From Megaustenia siamemsis (lineage: Eukaryota > Mollusca > Gastropoda > Stylommatophora > Ariophantidae): a stretch of 64,000 bases of DNA. Below the pieces are notes generated by a model. That model had not been told where the DNA came from. It saw only the letters and a list, made by a program, of their open reading frames with translations, and did no database searches. Location: the NCBI GenBank assembly GCA_032433765.1, contig JAVIAB010000139.1, positions 47,116,421 to 47,180,420 on the forward strand, in the 5' to 3' direction. Shown here one piece after another: positions 24,656 through 35,231 of this stretch (positions are counted from its first letter, which is position 1; every line of letters begins with the position of its first letter). The position numbers and the translations under genes were made by a program.

Positions 24656-25394
24656 AAACATTACACTATGGTCTCATAAAATTTTGTAAACACGTTTGTT
24701 TTCGATTTGCTTGAAAACTACCTGCTATGTCGCAGTGATTGTTTGTATGCAGCCTTAGAATATCCATGACGTTATATAAATATTTTTTGCTCTTAGACTT
24801 TTGATCGTTCTTGCAAGTTGCAAGATTTCTCCTTTAGGCTATATTAAAATCGACTTCACTTAATTGGACCTAATTTTAGCAAATAACGGTAGTCAGTCGT
24901 GTTTTTCTAAAAAATAGTTTAATTTCACGTTGAAAAAGGTCAAAGAAATACATATTCTGAGTTTTCTCGTGCAAATGAATTAGACTTTTAGTTGAAACCA
25001 GTAAAGAGTAAAGTAATAATGCCAAGAAGCTATTTATGTCAAAGGCGTATTCTGTTATTACAGGAAGTTATTATGGTATAATTTTGGCTTCTAAAAACTG
25101 ACATTTATATCATCATAATAAGTTTGAATGCAAATTTATAATAATGTAGGAGGTTACCGTTCTACTACATCAGCACTTTCGCAGGGATCGAAGATGTGTC
25201 ATTTATATTGCAATAGTCATGACCCAGAGAGACGAACGCAATTGGCGCTTGACTCTGGATAGATCTTTCTCTTCCCCTTGGATTAAACAAGACTCAGAGT
25301 ATCTCATGCCAAGTAAGGAAGGAAAAGGAAAATTGACGACTTTGACGTAGATGTCATAAGACGGGAGGTATTTTAACTGTTTGCTCCCTATGTG

Positions 25395-26217
25395 CTTGTT
25401 ACTCTCGGGAAATAGAAAATAATATTGCATGCGGACTGCAGTATTGACATTTCTAAAGGTATTCTATGGAAAATTGTACGAGCCGCTTGCTTCACTTTCA
25501 AGAAAATTGTAGGAGGCAGGAATATTATTTGTGAAAAACCAATTTTATTGCTACCCGAAGCAAATACATGAGGCCTATCCGTGAGCAGCGAAGTCAAGGC
25601 CATGATATTGTATATTTGGACGAATCCGGGGTCAATACTCACCACACCTATGCAAAGAATGGAAATTAGTAGAACAGAAAAGAAGAATTCTCATCGGCAA
25701 AGGCTAGCGCATCATACTAACTCATGCTGGGAGCTGAAAAAGGCCTTGTCCATGACGCTGGACTTATTTTACAATCAAAAAGCATCGACGGTTTGAATTG
25801 CCACACATAAGTGTATGGACACATTTTCGAGAACGATATTTTTCCAATTCTAGATAGACTTTCATGGCTAGTAATGGATAGTGTATCTTATCACAACGCA
25901 GTGTCGGCGGAAGACAAAGTACCAACTGCATGAAATAGATAAGATCATATTAGGACATGACTTGCTAAGGAAAATGTTAAATCCGACGACACATATTTAA
26001 AACCGGAGTTGTTGCGGCTTGTGAGGAATACAGATAAATAAAAGGTGTATCATATTGAGGAAATTACTGAGGAATACGGCCACATTTCTCTGTGACTCCC
26101 TGCATGTCATGCGCACCTCAATCCGATCGAGTTTGTGTGGGCTTAAGTCTCAAAGGACGAGTTGCAAAACAGAACATAATGTTTAAAATGTGTGATGTTG
26201 AAGTTCTGACACATGGG
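25395..26217 (+). pseudogene. DDE transposase, 5' part, interrupted
   Basis: Broken frames give IDISKGILWKIVRAACFTFKKIVGGRNIICEKP, then SSEVKAMILYIWT (YDIVYLDETW degraded), then LVMDSVSYHNAVSAEDKVPTA (second Asp region), then a region like DDTYLKPELLRLVRNTD, VYHIEEITEEYGHISL and a degraded HAHLNPIEFVWA. It breaks off at CDVEVLTHG, exactly where the palindromic element begins. The rest lies at 34,755-34,885. Many stops and frameshifts predate or postdate the insertion. Confidence 0.85.
26212..26217. other. Target-site duplication CATGGG, left
   Basis: CATGGG here and at 34749-34754 flank the palindromic insertion. When one copy is removed, the transposase reads ...CTGACACATGGGTCCCTCTCG... and lines up with the equivalent stretch of copy 1. 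Confidence 0.8.
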
Positions 26218-26626
26218 AGTAGTATACAAGGGTCCATCTAAGTCGCATTTAGGCGTAAATTAACAAAGATATATAAGAGGCGCCTTTAGCGCCTAATGTA
26301 CACGAGAGACAAGGGGAGTTAATAGGTCGTGCGGCGGCGTGACCCCTCGTGCGGCGGGCGGAGTGCTTGGTGTACTTGAGCGATAGTGATAGGTTAGTAG
26401 ATTATACAACATCAATGAAAAACATTAAATTTAAAACAGAAGACGAAGATATATTTTATTCTTTTATTATCTCAATAGGTGTATAACATACAGTGGATAT
26501 TATATAACATTACAAACATATTTAGTACACTGAGTAAATATATAGTACAAGGATAACCTTTATTTATAGCTATGTAGTTGGGTGTCTGCTTAGTTCTATG
26601 TCATAAATGAATCATAAGGGGTGAAA
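26218..26626 (+). repeat. Left terminal unique block of the palindrome
   Basis: It contains a hairpin GGCGCC-TTTA-GCGCC at about 26279-26293 and a GC-rich patch (GTGCGGCGGCGTGACCCC ... GTGCGGCGGGCGG) unlike the AT-rich remainder. The mirror copy is 34,335-34,748. Confidence 0.85.
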
Positions 26627-27030
26627 CTGTTAGAGATTGCTGGGTAGTCTAAACTGGTAGTGTAAATATGTTCCTCGGTGTTAGTGGTTCGCTATCTCTC
26701 TCTCTCTCTCTCTCTCTTCTCTCTTTCTCGCTCTCTCTCTCTCTTTCTTCTCTCTCTCTCTCTCTCTCTCTACTATTCCAGCCTAGATTTCCTTCCATTG
26801 AAACACTTACTCATTCTCTCCATTTATCCATATCAGCGCGCCTTCCTTCTCTCTCTCTCTCTCTCTCTCTCGCTTTCTCCCCTATCCTCTCTTAGACTTC
26901 TAACCTATCACTCCACCCTCCGCCTCTCTCTTTAGCTCCCCCCCGCCCTCATATTTTTAGCGTCCCTCCTATTGTTACACTTGATTATTCTCACCATTAA
27001 TACATAGCATCTCGCCTTCTTTCTCATTGG

Positions 27031-27070
<40 letters not shown>

Positions 27071-27156
27071 AGAGATTACTGGTTAGTCTTAGCTGGTAGT
27101 GTAAATATGTTCCTCGGTGTTAGTGGTTCGCTATCTCTCTCTCTCTCTCGCTCGCC

Positions 27157-27196
<40 letters not shown>

Positions 27197-27281
27197 TTCC
27201 GGCCTAGATTTCCCTCCATTGAAACACTTACTCATTCTCTCCATTTATCCCTAGCATCGCGCCTTCCTTCTCTCTCTCTCA

Positions 27282-27318
<37 letters not shown>

Positions 27319-27481
27319 GCTTTCTCCCCTAGCCTCTCTTAGACGTCTAACCTATCACTCCACCCTCCGCCTCTCCCTTTAGCTCCCCCGCCCTCCCTCA
27401 TATTTTTAGCGTCCCTCCTATTGTAACACTTGATTATTCTCACCATTAATACATAGCATCTCGCCTTCTTTATCACACGCT

Positions 27482-27524
<43 letters not shown>

Positions 27525-27567
27525 CTTCTAACCCCTACTAGACTTCTCTCCTACCATCCCACCTTTC

Positions 27568-27608
<41 letters not shown>

Positions 27609-27610
27609 AA
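26627..27610 (+). repeat. Left arm: two 440-bp units with (CT)n tracts
   Basis: Units start GTTAGAGATT(G/A)CTGG at 26627 and 27067. Each carries the markers GTTCCTCGGTGTTAGTGG, CATTGAAACACTTACTC, TAACCTATCACTCCACCC and TAGCGTCCCTCCTATTG, separated by (CT)n runs of varying length. A third, partial (CT)-rich stretch goes on to 27610. Open serine/leucine frames here are (CT)n artefacts. Confidence 0.9.
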
Positions 27611-28384
27611 CTTGCCTAGCGTTCCACCTTCATTCGTATTTTTACCTTACCACCAGTGTAACACATTAATAACATTGAATATCAATTACAAAAAGACTTG
27701 AAATATCTACTTTTTAAAGAACCAATAAGATAAACATATGAAAAACGAAGGAATAATACACTCGACAAGGCGTAACATACGTACTTTATACACATCACCC
27801 ATTAATACAACTGAAATTCCTTTAATGATAACCTATCACATCGTTATGAGCTAAGAGAAAAACAGAAAAAAAAATTCAACTTACACCGTAAAATATTCCA
27901 CTACAACACAGACCGCTAGACTGATCAGTACTACGAAAATAAACGTCCGTGAATCAAGCGCGCTTATAACACGAAGTCTCACATCCGACTAGTTTAAATA
28001 TAATCTGGTAAATACAATTTGGACGATACTATTCCACCCTCGACTAATATCTAGGTTAACCAATCAGAGAAGAAGATTTCTATCGGACACCCATCAACGA
28101 AATGACTGACCTCTGGATTAACTAATCGGAGAAGAGGATTACTGTTATCGTGATAACTGACCTCATTTTCAACTTGAAGTGCTGTCGAGTCTGATGCATG
28201 GGTTACTTTAAATCGACCTAGCGGGTCAATGGTGGGGGAAATAATACAAGTGGCGGGTTACTTGAACGCGTTTTGACCCCTGCTGCAATACCAGGAGTTC
28301 CATGACAGTTATAAATAGTTGGATACAACAAGCAGGAAGTTATATTAAGGACAGAAATCTGGCAGGCAATGGCAGAAACCTAAG
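27611..28384. other. Left arm: unique, mostly AT-rich block
   Basis: No open frame or family recognised. It mirrors 32,577-33,358 almost base for base; for example, one G/A difference at 28,196 and a one-base indel near 27,830. Confidence 0.7.
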
Positions 28385-28399
28385 AGGCAAGGACAGAAA

Positions 28400-29270
28400 A
28401 CTAGGGGGTCGTGGTTCGCGGTTCGGTAAGTCCGTGGTTCGTTAAGTCCGTGGTTCGTGGGGTTGTGGTTCGTGGTTCGTTAGTTGATGGTTCGTTAAGT
28501 CCGTGGTTCGTGGGGTTGTGGTTCGTGGTTCGTTAGTTGATGGTTCGTTAAGTCCATGGTTCGTAGGGGTTGTGGTTCGCGGTTCGTGAGTTGATGGTTC
28601 GTTAAGTCCGTGGTTCGTGGGGTTGTGGGTCGTGGTTCGTTAGTTGATAGTTCGTTAAGTCCATGGTTCGTAGGGGTTGTGGTTCGCGGTTCGTGAGTTG
28701 ATGGTTCGTTAAGTTCGTGGTTTGTTAAGTTCGTTGTTCGTGAGTTTGTGGTTCGTTAGTTGATGGTTCGTTAAGTTCGTGGTTTGTTAAGTTCGTTGTT
28801 CGTGAGTTTGTGGTTCGTTCGTTGATGGTTCGTTAAGTCCATGGTTCGTAGGGGTTGTGGTTCGCGGTTCGTGAGTTGATGGTTTGTTAAGTTCGTTGTT
28901 CGTGAGTTGTGGTTCGTTAGTTAATGGTTCGTTAAGTCCGTGGTTCGTGGGGTTGTGGTTCGTGGTTCGTGAGTTGAGGGTTCGTTAAGTCCATAGTTCG
29001 TAGGGGTTGTGGTTCGCGGCTCGTGAGTTGAGGGTTCGTTAAGTCCGTGGTTCGTGGGGTTGTGGTTCGTGGTTCGTTAATTGATAGTTCGTTAAGTCCA
29101 TGGTTCGTAGGGGTTGTGGTTCGCGGTTCGTGAGTTGAGGGTTCGTTAAGTCCGTGGTTCGTGGGGTTGTGGTTCGTGTTTCGTTAGTTGATGGTTCGTT
29201 AAATCCATGGTTCGTGGGGTTGTGGTTTATTAAGTTTGTAGTTTGTTAAGTGCGAGGTTCGAGAGGTCGT
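28400..29270 (+). repeat. Left arm: GTTCGT-rich array (units of about 53 bp)
   Basis: Tandem, variable units built from GGTTCGTTAAGTCC(G/A)TGG, TTCGTGGGGTTGTGG and TTCGTTAGTTGAT. It is about 870 bp, against about 600 bp in the right arm. This copy-number difference explains much of the length difference between arms. Confidence 0.92.
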
Positions 29271-29452
29271 GGGCAAGGGCAGAAACCTAAGAGGCAAGGG
29301 TAGAAACCTAGGAGGCAAGGTCAGAAACCTAGGAGGCAAGGGCAGAAACCTAGGAGGCAAGAGCAGAAACCTAAGAGGCAAAGACAGAAACCTAGGAGGC
29401 AAGGTCAGAAACCTAGGAGGCAAGGGCAGAAACCTAGGAAGCAAAGGCTGAA
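29271..29452 (+). repeat. Left arm: 21-bp minisatellite
   Basis: GGCAAGGGCAGAAACCTAGGA and close variants repeat about nine times. Scattered single units also occur at about 28,370-28,410. On the minus strand they read PPRFLPL repeats fused to the open frame next to them. Confidence 0.92.
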
Positions 29453-29678
29453 AAACACTCGTACTGACTATGGCTTCCAAGGTGTATTTGATTGTCGCCC
29501 TATTTTTGTCTGTATAACCTAATATATCACTTTCATTTAATCTATCGATAAACGTTTCAAAGTCATTTCTGTTGTTAACTAACAAGGGTTTGTCTAATCC
29601 TGTCGCGTTATTTGAGCTTGTGTGTGAAAGTAACGCAGCCAAATAGAACTGACCTCTGAGGCAATACCGGATGTGTTA
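29453..29678 (-). CDS. Short open frame of unknown function, left arm
   Basis: It is a mirror copy of the frame at 31,560-31,788. It reads AALLSHTSSNNATG, LDKPLLVNNRNDFETFIDRL, NESDILGYTDKNRATIKYTL, EAIVSTSVFQP and then runs into the 21-bp minisatellite as Pro/Leu/Arg/Phe repeats. No in-frame ATG is present, so it may be an exon or a gene remnant. One residue differs from the right-arm copy (EAI versus EAL). I do not recognise the family. Because the arms are nearly identical, keeping the frame in both arms is not evidence of selection. Confidence 0.35.
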
Positions 29679-29729
29679 CTAAAAAGATTTTGACGTATGA
29701 TGGCAATTTTATGAGTTTACCCCCTGATC

Positions 29730-30300
29730 ATTTTTTAGGGATACGCCCATGCAATCGGTAAAAATCGTAAATTTTCACTCTAGGCATACCCCAAACTCTA
29801 TTTTAGACATCCCCATTGCAAAAATTTACATTAAAAACCACTTTTAGGGTTTTACCCCCTTATAATTTTTTGAGGGTTACGCCCATGGAATCGATAAAAA
29901 GCGTTAATTAAGCACGCAGGCTTACCTAAATCTTTATTTTAGACATCCCCACACCAAAAATTAACTTAAAAATCACTTTTGAAATTGTAACCCCCCTTAC
30001 CATTTTTGAGGGTTACGCCCCTGAAATCGATAAAAATCGTAATTTTAGCACGTAGGCTTACTTAAAACTTTATTTTAGACATCCCTACACCAAAAATAAC
30101 TTAAAAATCACTTTTGAAATTGTAACCCCCCTTACCATTTTTGAGGGTTACGCCCCTGAAATCGATAAAAATCGTAATTTTAGCACATAGGCTTACTTAA
30201 AACTTTATTTTAGACATCCCTACACCAAAAATTAACTTAAAAATCACTTTTGAAATTGTAACCCCCCTTACCATTTTTGAGGGTTACGCACCTGAAATCG
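29730..30300 (+). repeat. Left arm: 135-bp tandem repeats
   Basis: GAGGGTTACGCC (or the variant AGGGATACGCC) recurs at about 29737, 29873, 30008, 30143 and 30279, giving a 135-137 bp period. Each unit holds ATCGATAAAAATCG and ATTTTAGACATCCC. Confidence 0.93.
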
Positions 30301-30930
30301 ATAAAAAATTGAAACATAACCTCAAGGCATACCCCAAACATAATATTTGACACCCCTACATAGCAAATTCCAACATAAAAACAACAAAAAACTAGTGGTG
30401 GTATAGTGGTTTTTGAACCGTTCATACTACGCAGATGTACGGTGCAGCACGTGCAATCGATAAAAAAATTGAAATATAACCTCAAGGCATACCCCAAACA
30501 TAATATTTGACACCCCTACATATCAAATTCCAACAAAAAAACAACAACAAAAATAGTAGTAAAGAAGGGGGTTTAGTGCAAGGATTTGAACATTTCGTAC
30601 AGTATCATGTAGCACAATCTCGTATCGTGCTGCACGATACTTCTGCGTAGTATGAACGGTTCAAAAACCACTTCCTTACTACTATTTTTTTGTTGTTTTT
30701 TTGTTGGAATTTGATATGTAGGGGTGTCAAATATTATGTTTGGGGTATGCCTTGAGGTTATATTTCAATTTTTTTATCGATTGCACGTGCTCCACCGTAC
30801 ATCTGCGTAGTATGAACGGTTCAAAAACCACTATACCACCACTAGTTTTTTTGTTGTTTTTATGTTGGAATTTGCTATGTAGGGGTGTCAAATATTATGT
30901 TTGGGGTATGCCTTGAGGTTATGTTTCAAT
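30301..30930. repeat. Centre of the palindrome
   Basis: Diverged 160-bp-type units (AACCTCAAGGCATACCCCAAAC at about 30318 and 30478, mirrored on the right) flank the centre near 30,618. Pairs such as 30431-30440/30797-30806 and 30521-30530/30707-30716 both place the axis at 30618.5. A small hairpin, GTATCGTGC-T-GCACGATAC at 30622-30640, sits just off the axis. The inner 100 bp pair poorly, so the loop may have been altered. Confidence 0.85.
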
Positions 30931-31500
30931 TTTTTATCGATTTCAGGGGCGTAACCCTCAAAAATGGTAAGGGGGGTTACAATTTCAAAAGTGATTTTTA
31001 AGTTAATTTTTGGTGTAGGGATGTCTAAAATAAAGTTTTAAGTAAGCCTACGTGCTAAAATTACGATTTTTATCGATTTCAGGGGCGTAACCCTCAAAAA
31101 TGGTAAGGGGGGTTACAATTTCAAAAGTGATTTTTAAGTTAATTTTTGGTGTAGGGATGTCTAAAATAAAGTTTTAAGTAAGCCTACGTGCTAAAATTAC
31201 GATTTTTATCGATTTCAGGGGCGTAACCCTCAAAAATGGTAAGGGGGTTACAATTTCAAAAGTGATTTTTAAGTTAATTTTTGGTGTGGGGATGTCTAAA
31301 ATAAAGATTTAGGTAAGCCTGCGTGCTAAATTAACGCTTTTTATCGATTCCATGGGCGTAACCCTCAAAAAATTATAAGGGGGTAAAACCCTAAAAGTGG
31401 TTTTTAATGTAAATTTTTGCAATGGGGATGTCTAAAATAGAGTTTGGGGTATGCCTAGAGTGAAAATTTACGATTTTTACCGATTGCATGGGCGTATCCC
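30931..31500 (-). repeat. Right arm: 135-bp tandem repeats
   Basis: GGCGTAACCCTC recurs at about 30947, 31083, 31218 and 31354, with a variant (GGGCGTATCCCT) near 31,491. It mirrors the left array. Confidence 0.93.
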
Positions 31501-31559
31501 TAAAAAATGATCAGGGGGTAAACTCATAAAATTGCCATCATACGTCAAAATCTTTTTAG

Positions 31560-31788
31560 TAACACATCCGGTATTGCCTCAGAGGTCAGTTCTATTTGGC
31601 TGCGTTACTTTCACACACAAGCTCAAATAACGCGACAGGATTAGACAAACCCTTGTTAGTTAACAACAGAAATGACTTTGAAACGTTTATCGATAGATTA
31701 AATGAAAGTGATATATTAGGTTATACAGACAAAAATAGGGCGACAATCAAATACACCTTGGAAGCCTTAGTCAGTACGAGTGTTTTTC
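31560..31788 (+). CDS. Short open frame of unknown function, right arm
   Basis: The frame is open from a stop at 31560-31562, without any ATG, through AALLSHTSSNNATG, PLLVNNRNDFETFIDRL, ESDILGYTDKNRATIK and EALVSTSVF, into the Pro/Leu-rich minisatellite translation that goes on to 32039. The first 60 residues have ordinary amino-acid composition and look coding-like. The repeat part does not. It points away from the palindrome centre, like its mirror twin. Function and family are unknown. Confidence 0.35.
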
Positions 31789-31976
31789 AGCCTTTGCTTC
31801 CTAGGTTTCTGCCCTTGCCTCCTAGGTTTCTGACCTTGCCTCCTAGGTTTCTGTCTTTGCCTCTTAGATTTCTGCCCTTGCCTCCTAGGTTTCTGCCCTT
31901 GCCTCCTAGGTTTCTGACCTTGCCTCCTAGGTTTCTACCCTTGCCTCTTAGGTTTCTGCCCTTGCCCACGACCTCT
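31789..31976 (-). repeat. Right arm: 21-bp minisatellite
   Basis: Mirror of 29,271-29,452: TTGCCTCCTAGGTTTCTGCCC and variants, about nine units. Confidence 0.92.
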
Positions 31977-32576
31977 CGAACCACGCACTTAACAAACTAC
32001 AAACTTAATAAACCACAACCCCACGAACCATGGATTTAACGAACCATCAACTAACGAACCACGAACCACAACCCCACGAACCACGGACTTAACGAACCCT
32101 CAACTCACGAACCGCGAACCACAACCCCTACGAACCATGGACTTAACGAACTATCAACTAACGAACCACGAACCACAACCCACGAACCACGGACTTAACG
32201 AACCCTCAACTCACGAACCGCGAACCACAATTCCTACGAACTATGGACTTAACGAACCCTCAACTCACGAACCACGAACCACAACCCCACGAACCACGGA
32301 CTTAACGAACCATTAACTAACGAACCACAAACTCACGAACAACGAACTTAACAAACCACGGACTTAACGAACCATCAACTCACGAACCGCGAACCACAAC
32401 CCCTACGAACCATGGACTTAACGAACCATCAACTAACGAACTACGAACCACAACCCCACGAACCACGGACTTAACGAACCATCAACTAACGAACCACGAA
32501 CCACAACCCCACGAACCACGGACTTAACGAACCACGGACTTACCGAACCGCGAACCACGACCCCCTAGTTTTCTGT
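31977..32576 (-). repeat. Right arm: ACGAAC-rich array
   Basis: Mirror of the GTTCGT array, about 600 bp, with fewer units and a different unit order from the left arm. Confidence 0.92.
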
Positions 32577-33358
32577 CCTTGCCTCTTAGGTTTCTGCCAT
32601 TGCCTGCCAGATTTCTGTCCTTAATATAACTTCCTGCTTGTTGTATCCAACTATTTATAACTGTCATGGAACTCCTGGTATTGCAGCAGGGGTCAAAACG
32701 CGTTCAAGTAACCCGCCACTTGTATTATTTCCCCCACCATTGACCCGCTAGGTCGATTTAAAGTAACCCATGTATCAGACTCGACAGCACTTCAAGTTGA
32801 AAATGAGGTCAGTTATCACGATAACAGTAATCCTCTTCTCCGATTAGTTAATCCAGAGGTCAGTCATTTCGTTGATGGGTGTCCGATAGAAATCTTCTTC
32901 TCTGATTGGTTAACCTAGATATTAGTCGAGGGTGGAATAGTATCGTCCAAATTGTATTTACCAGATTATATTTAAACTAGTCGGATGTGAGACTTCGTGT
33001 TATAAGCGCGCTTGATTCACGGACGTTTATTTTCGTAGTACTGATCAGTCTAGCGGTCTGTGTTGTAGTGGAATATTTTACGGTGTAAGTTGAATTTTTT
33101 TTTCTGTTTTTCTCTTAGCTCATAACGATGTGATAGGTATCATTAAAGGAATTTCAGTTGTATTAATGGGTGATGTGTATAAAGTACGTATGTTACGCCT
33201 TGTCGAGTGTATTATTCCTTCGTTTTTCATATGTTTATCTTATTGGTTCTTTAAAAAGTAGATATTTCAAGTCTTTTTGTAATTGATATTCAATGTTATT
33301 AATGTGTTACACTGGTGGTAAGGTAAAAATTCGAATGAAGGTGGAACGCTAGGCAAGT
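32577..33358. other. Right arm: unique block
   Basis: Mirror of 27,611-28,384, nearly identical. No gene recognised. Confidence 0.7.
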
Positions 33359-33436
33359 TAAAGAGAGAGAGAGAGAGAGAGAGAGAGGAAGAAAGGTGGA
33401 ATGGTAGGAGAGAAGTCTAGTAGGGGTTAGAAGAGC

Positions 33437-33472
<36 letters not shown>

Positions 33473-33632
33473 AGCGTGTGATAAAGAAGGCGAGATGCTA
33501 TGTATTAATGGTGAGAATAATCAAGTGTTACAATAGGAGGGACGCTAAAAATATGAGGGAGGGCGGGGGAGCTAAAGGGAGAGGCGAAGGGTGGAGTGAT
33601 AGGTTAGAAGTCTAAGAGAGGCTAGGGGAGAA

Positions 33633-33672
<40 letters not shown>

Positions 33673-33741
33673 AAGGCGTGATGCTAGGGATAAATGGAGA
33701 GAATGAGTAAGTATTTCAATGGAGGGAAATCTAGGCCGGAA

Positions 33742-33792
<51 letters not shown>

Positions 33793-33876
33793 CGAGCGAG
33801 AGAGAGAGAGAGATAGCGAACCACTAACACCGAGGAACATATTTACACTACCAGCTAAGACTAACCAGTAATCTCT

Positions 33877-33926
<50 letters not shown>

Positions 33927-34084
33927 CCAATGAGAAAGAAGGCGAGATGCTATGTATTAATGGTGAGAATAATCAAGTGTTACAATAGGAGGGACGCTAA
34001 AAATATGAGGGCGGGCGGGGGAGCTAAAGAGAGAGGCGGAGGGTGGAGTGATAGGTTAGAAGTCTAAGAGAGGATAGGGGAGAA

Positions 34085-34118
<34 letters not shown>

Positions 34119-34187
34119 AAGGCGCGCTGATATGGATAAATGGAGAGAATGAGTAAGTGTTTCAATGGAAGGAAATCTAGGCTGGAA

Positions 34188-34231
<44 letters not shown>

Positions 34232-34334
34232 CGAGAAAGAGAGAAAGAGAGAGAGAGAGAGAGAGATAGCGAACCACTAACACCGAGGAACATATTTACA
34301 CTACCAGTTTAGACTACCCAGCAATCTCTAACAG
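33359..34334 (-). repeat. Right arm: (GA)n-rich 440-bp units
   Basis: Mirror of the left subterminal block, with the markers CCACTAACACCGAGGAAC and GGAGGGACGCTAAAAATATG each present twice. The (GA)n tract lengths differ from the left arm. Confidence 0.9.
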
Positions 34335-34748
34335 TTTCACCCCTTATGATTCATTTATGACATAGAACTAAGCAGACACCCAACTACATAGCTATAAATA
34401 AAGGTTATCCTTGTACTATATATTTACTCAGTGTACTAAATATGTTTGTAATGTTATATAATATCCACTGTATGTTATACACCTATTGAGATAATAAAAG
34501 AATAAAATATATCTTCGTCTTCTGTTTTAAATTTAATGTTTTTCATTGATGTTGTATAATCTACTAACCTATCACTATCGCTCAAGTACACCAAGCACTC
34601 CGCCCGCCGCACGAGGGGTCACGCCGCCGCACGACCTATTAACTCCCCTTGTCTCTCGTGTACATTAGGCGCTAAAGGCGCCTCTTATATATCTTTGTTA
34701 ATTTACGCCTAAATGCGACTTAGATGGACCCTTGTATACTACTACTCT
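34335..34748 (-). repeat. Right terminal unique block of the palindrome
   Basis: Mirror of 26,218-26,626, including the GGCGCTAAAGGCGCC hairpin and the GC-rich patch. It ends ACTACTACTCT, followed by CATGGG at 34749-34754. Confidence 0.85.
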
Positions 34749-34754
34749 CATGGG

Positions 34755-34885
34755 TCCCTCTCGATATAGACTATCAAATCTGAAAAAAAAAGTGTGTTGC
34801 ACATGTGGTCCTGATGGAAGACGAGTACTGTGAACGAGACGGATTATAATTTGTCCAGCCATTAACCATTATCAACCCCTTGGAA
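34755..34885 (+). pseudogene. DDE transposase, 3' part, after the insertion
   Basis: The frame continues as SLSISIDYQI, stop, KKKCVAHVVLMEDEYCERDGL, stop, FVQPLTIINPLESSDSE. It lines up with INKDYWVKCEDHVLRQEEEYWKKDGLLFVQP ... LFDSSDSE of copy 1. It is the direct continuation of the frame that breaks off at 26,217. This proves that the two flanks of the palindrome were once contiguous. Confidence 0.85.
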
Positions 34886-35165
34886 TCGTCAGATTCGGAA
34901 TGATGAAGATCATGTTCTGTTGACCGATTAAATAACAGCCTGGGATGATTACGCGTATGTTGACCAAATTGCTAAGTGCATGCACAATGGAAACAAAAAT
35001 ATATTTCCATATCAAAATGCGTCTACCATAATTCAATTTAGGGTGCAGTTAGGTCACCCTGGGGTCTAATGATTACCAAAGGGCAAGACTAACTGTAGAA
35101 ACTTGGGAGTTATGTTTGCAATTACACTTAACGGGCAACACACAGAATTACTTGATCAATAAAAG

Positions 35166-35174
<9 letters not shown>

Positions 35175-35231
<57 letters not shown>

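Larger units (their letters stand above)
26218..34748. mobile_element. 8.53-kb palindromic (foldback) element with AG...CT ends and 6-bp target duplication
   Basis: Left arm 26,218-30,618 and right arm 30,619-34,748 are inverted copies meeting near 30,618/30,619. Outside the tandem arrays I saw only scattered single-base differences. The central 100 bp or so is less well matched. The left end is AGTAGTATACAAGGG and the right end is CCCTTGTATACTACTACTCT, a 5-bp length difference. Each arm holds, from the outside in: a unique terminal block of about 410 bp, two tandem units of about 440 bp rich in (CT)n, more (CT)n, unique sequence, a GTTCGT-rich array, a 21-bp minisatellite, a short open frame, and 135-bp repeats. 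AG ends with 6-bp duplications are known from Polinton/Maverick elements. No polymerase, integrase or capsid gene is visible, so that link is tentative. Confidence 0.9.

Noticed and set aside
26668..27382. Ser/Leu-rich open frames in the palindrome arms
   Set aside because: They come from (CT)n/(GA)n tracts and are mirrored in both arms.
28400..32576. GTTCGT/ACGAAC arrays as a CRISPR array or telomere
   Set aside because: The units are contiguous and variable with no regular spacer, and the DNA is eukaryotic. The motif is not a known telomere repeat. They are minisatellites.
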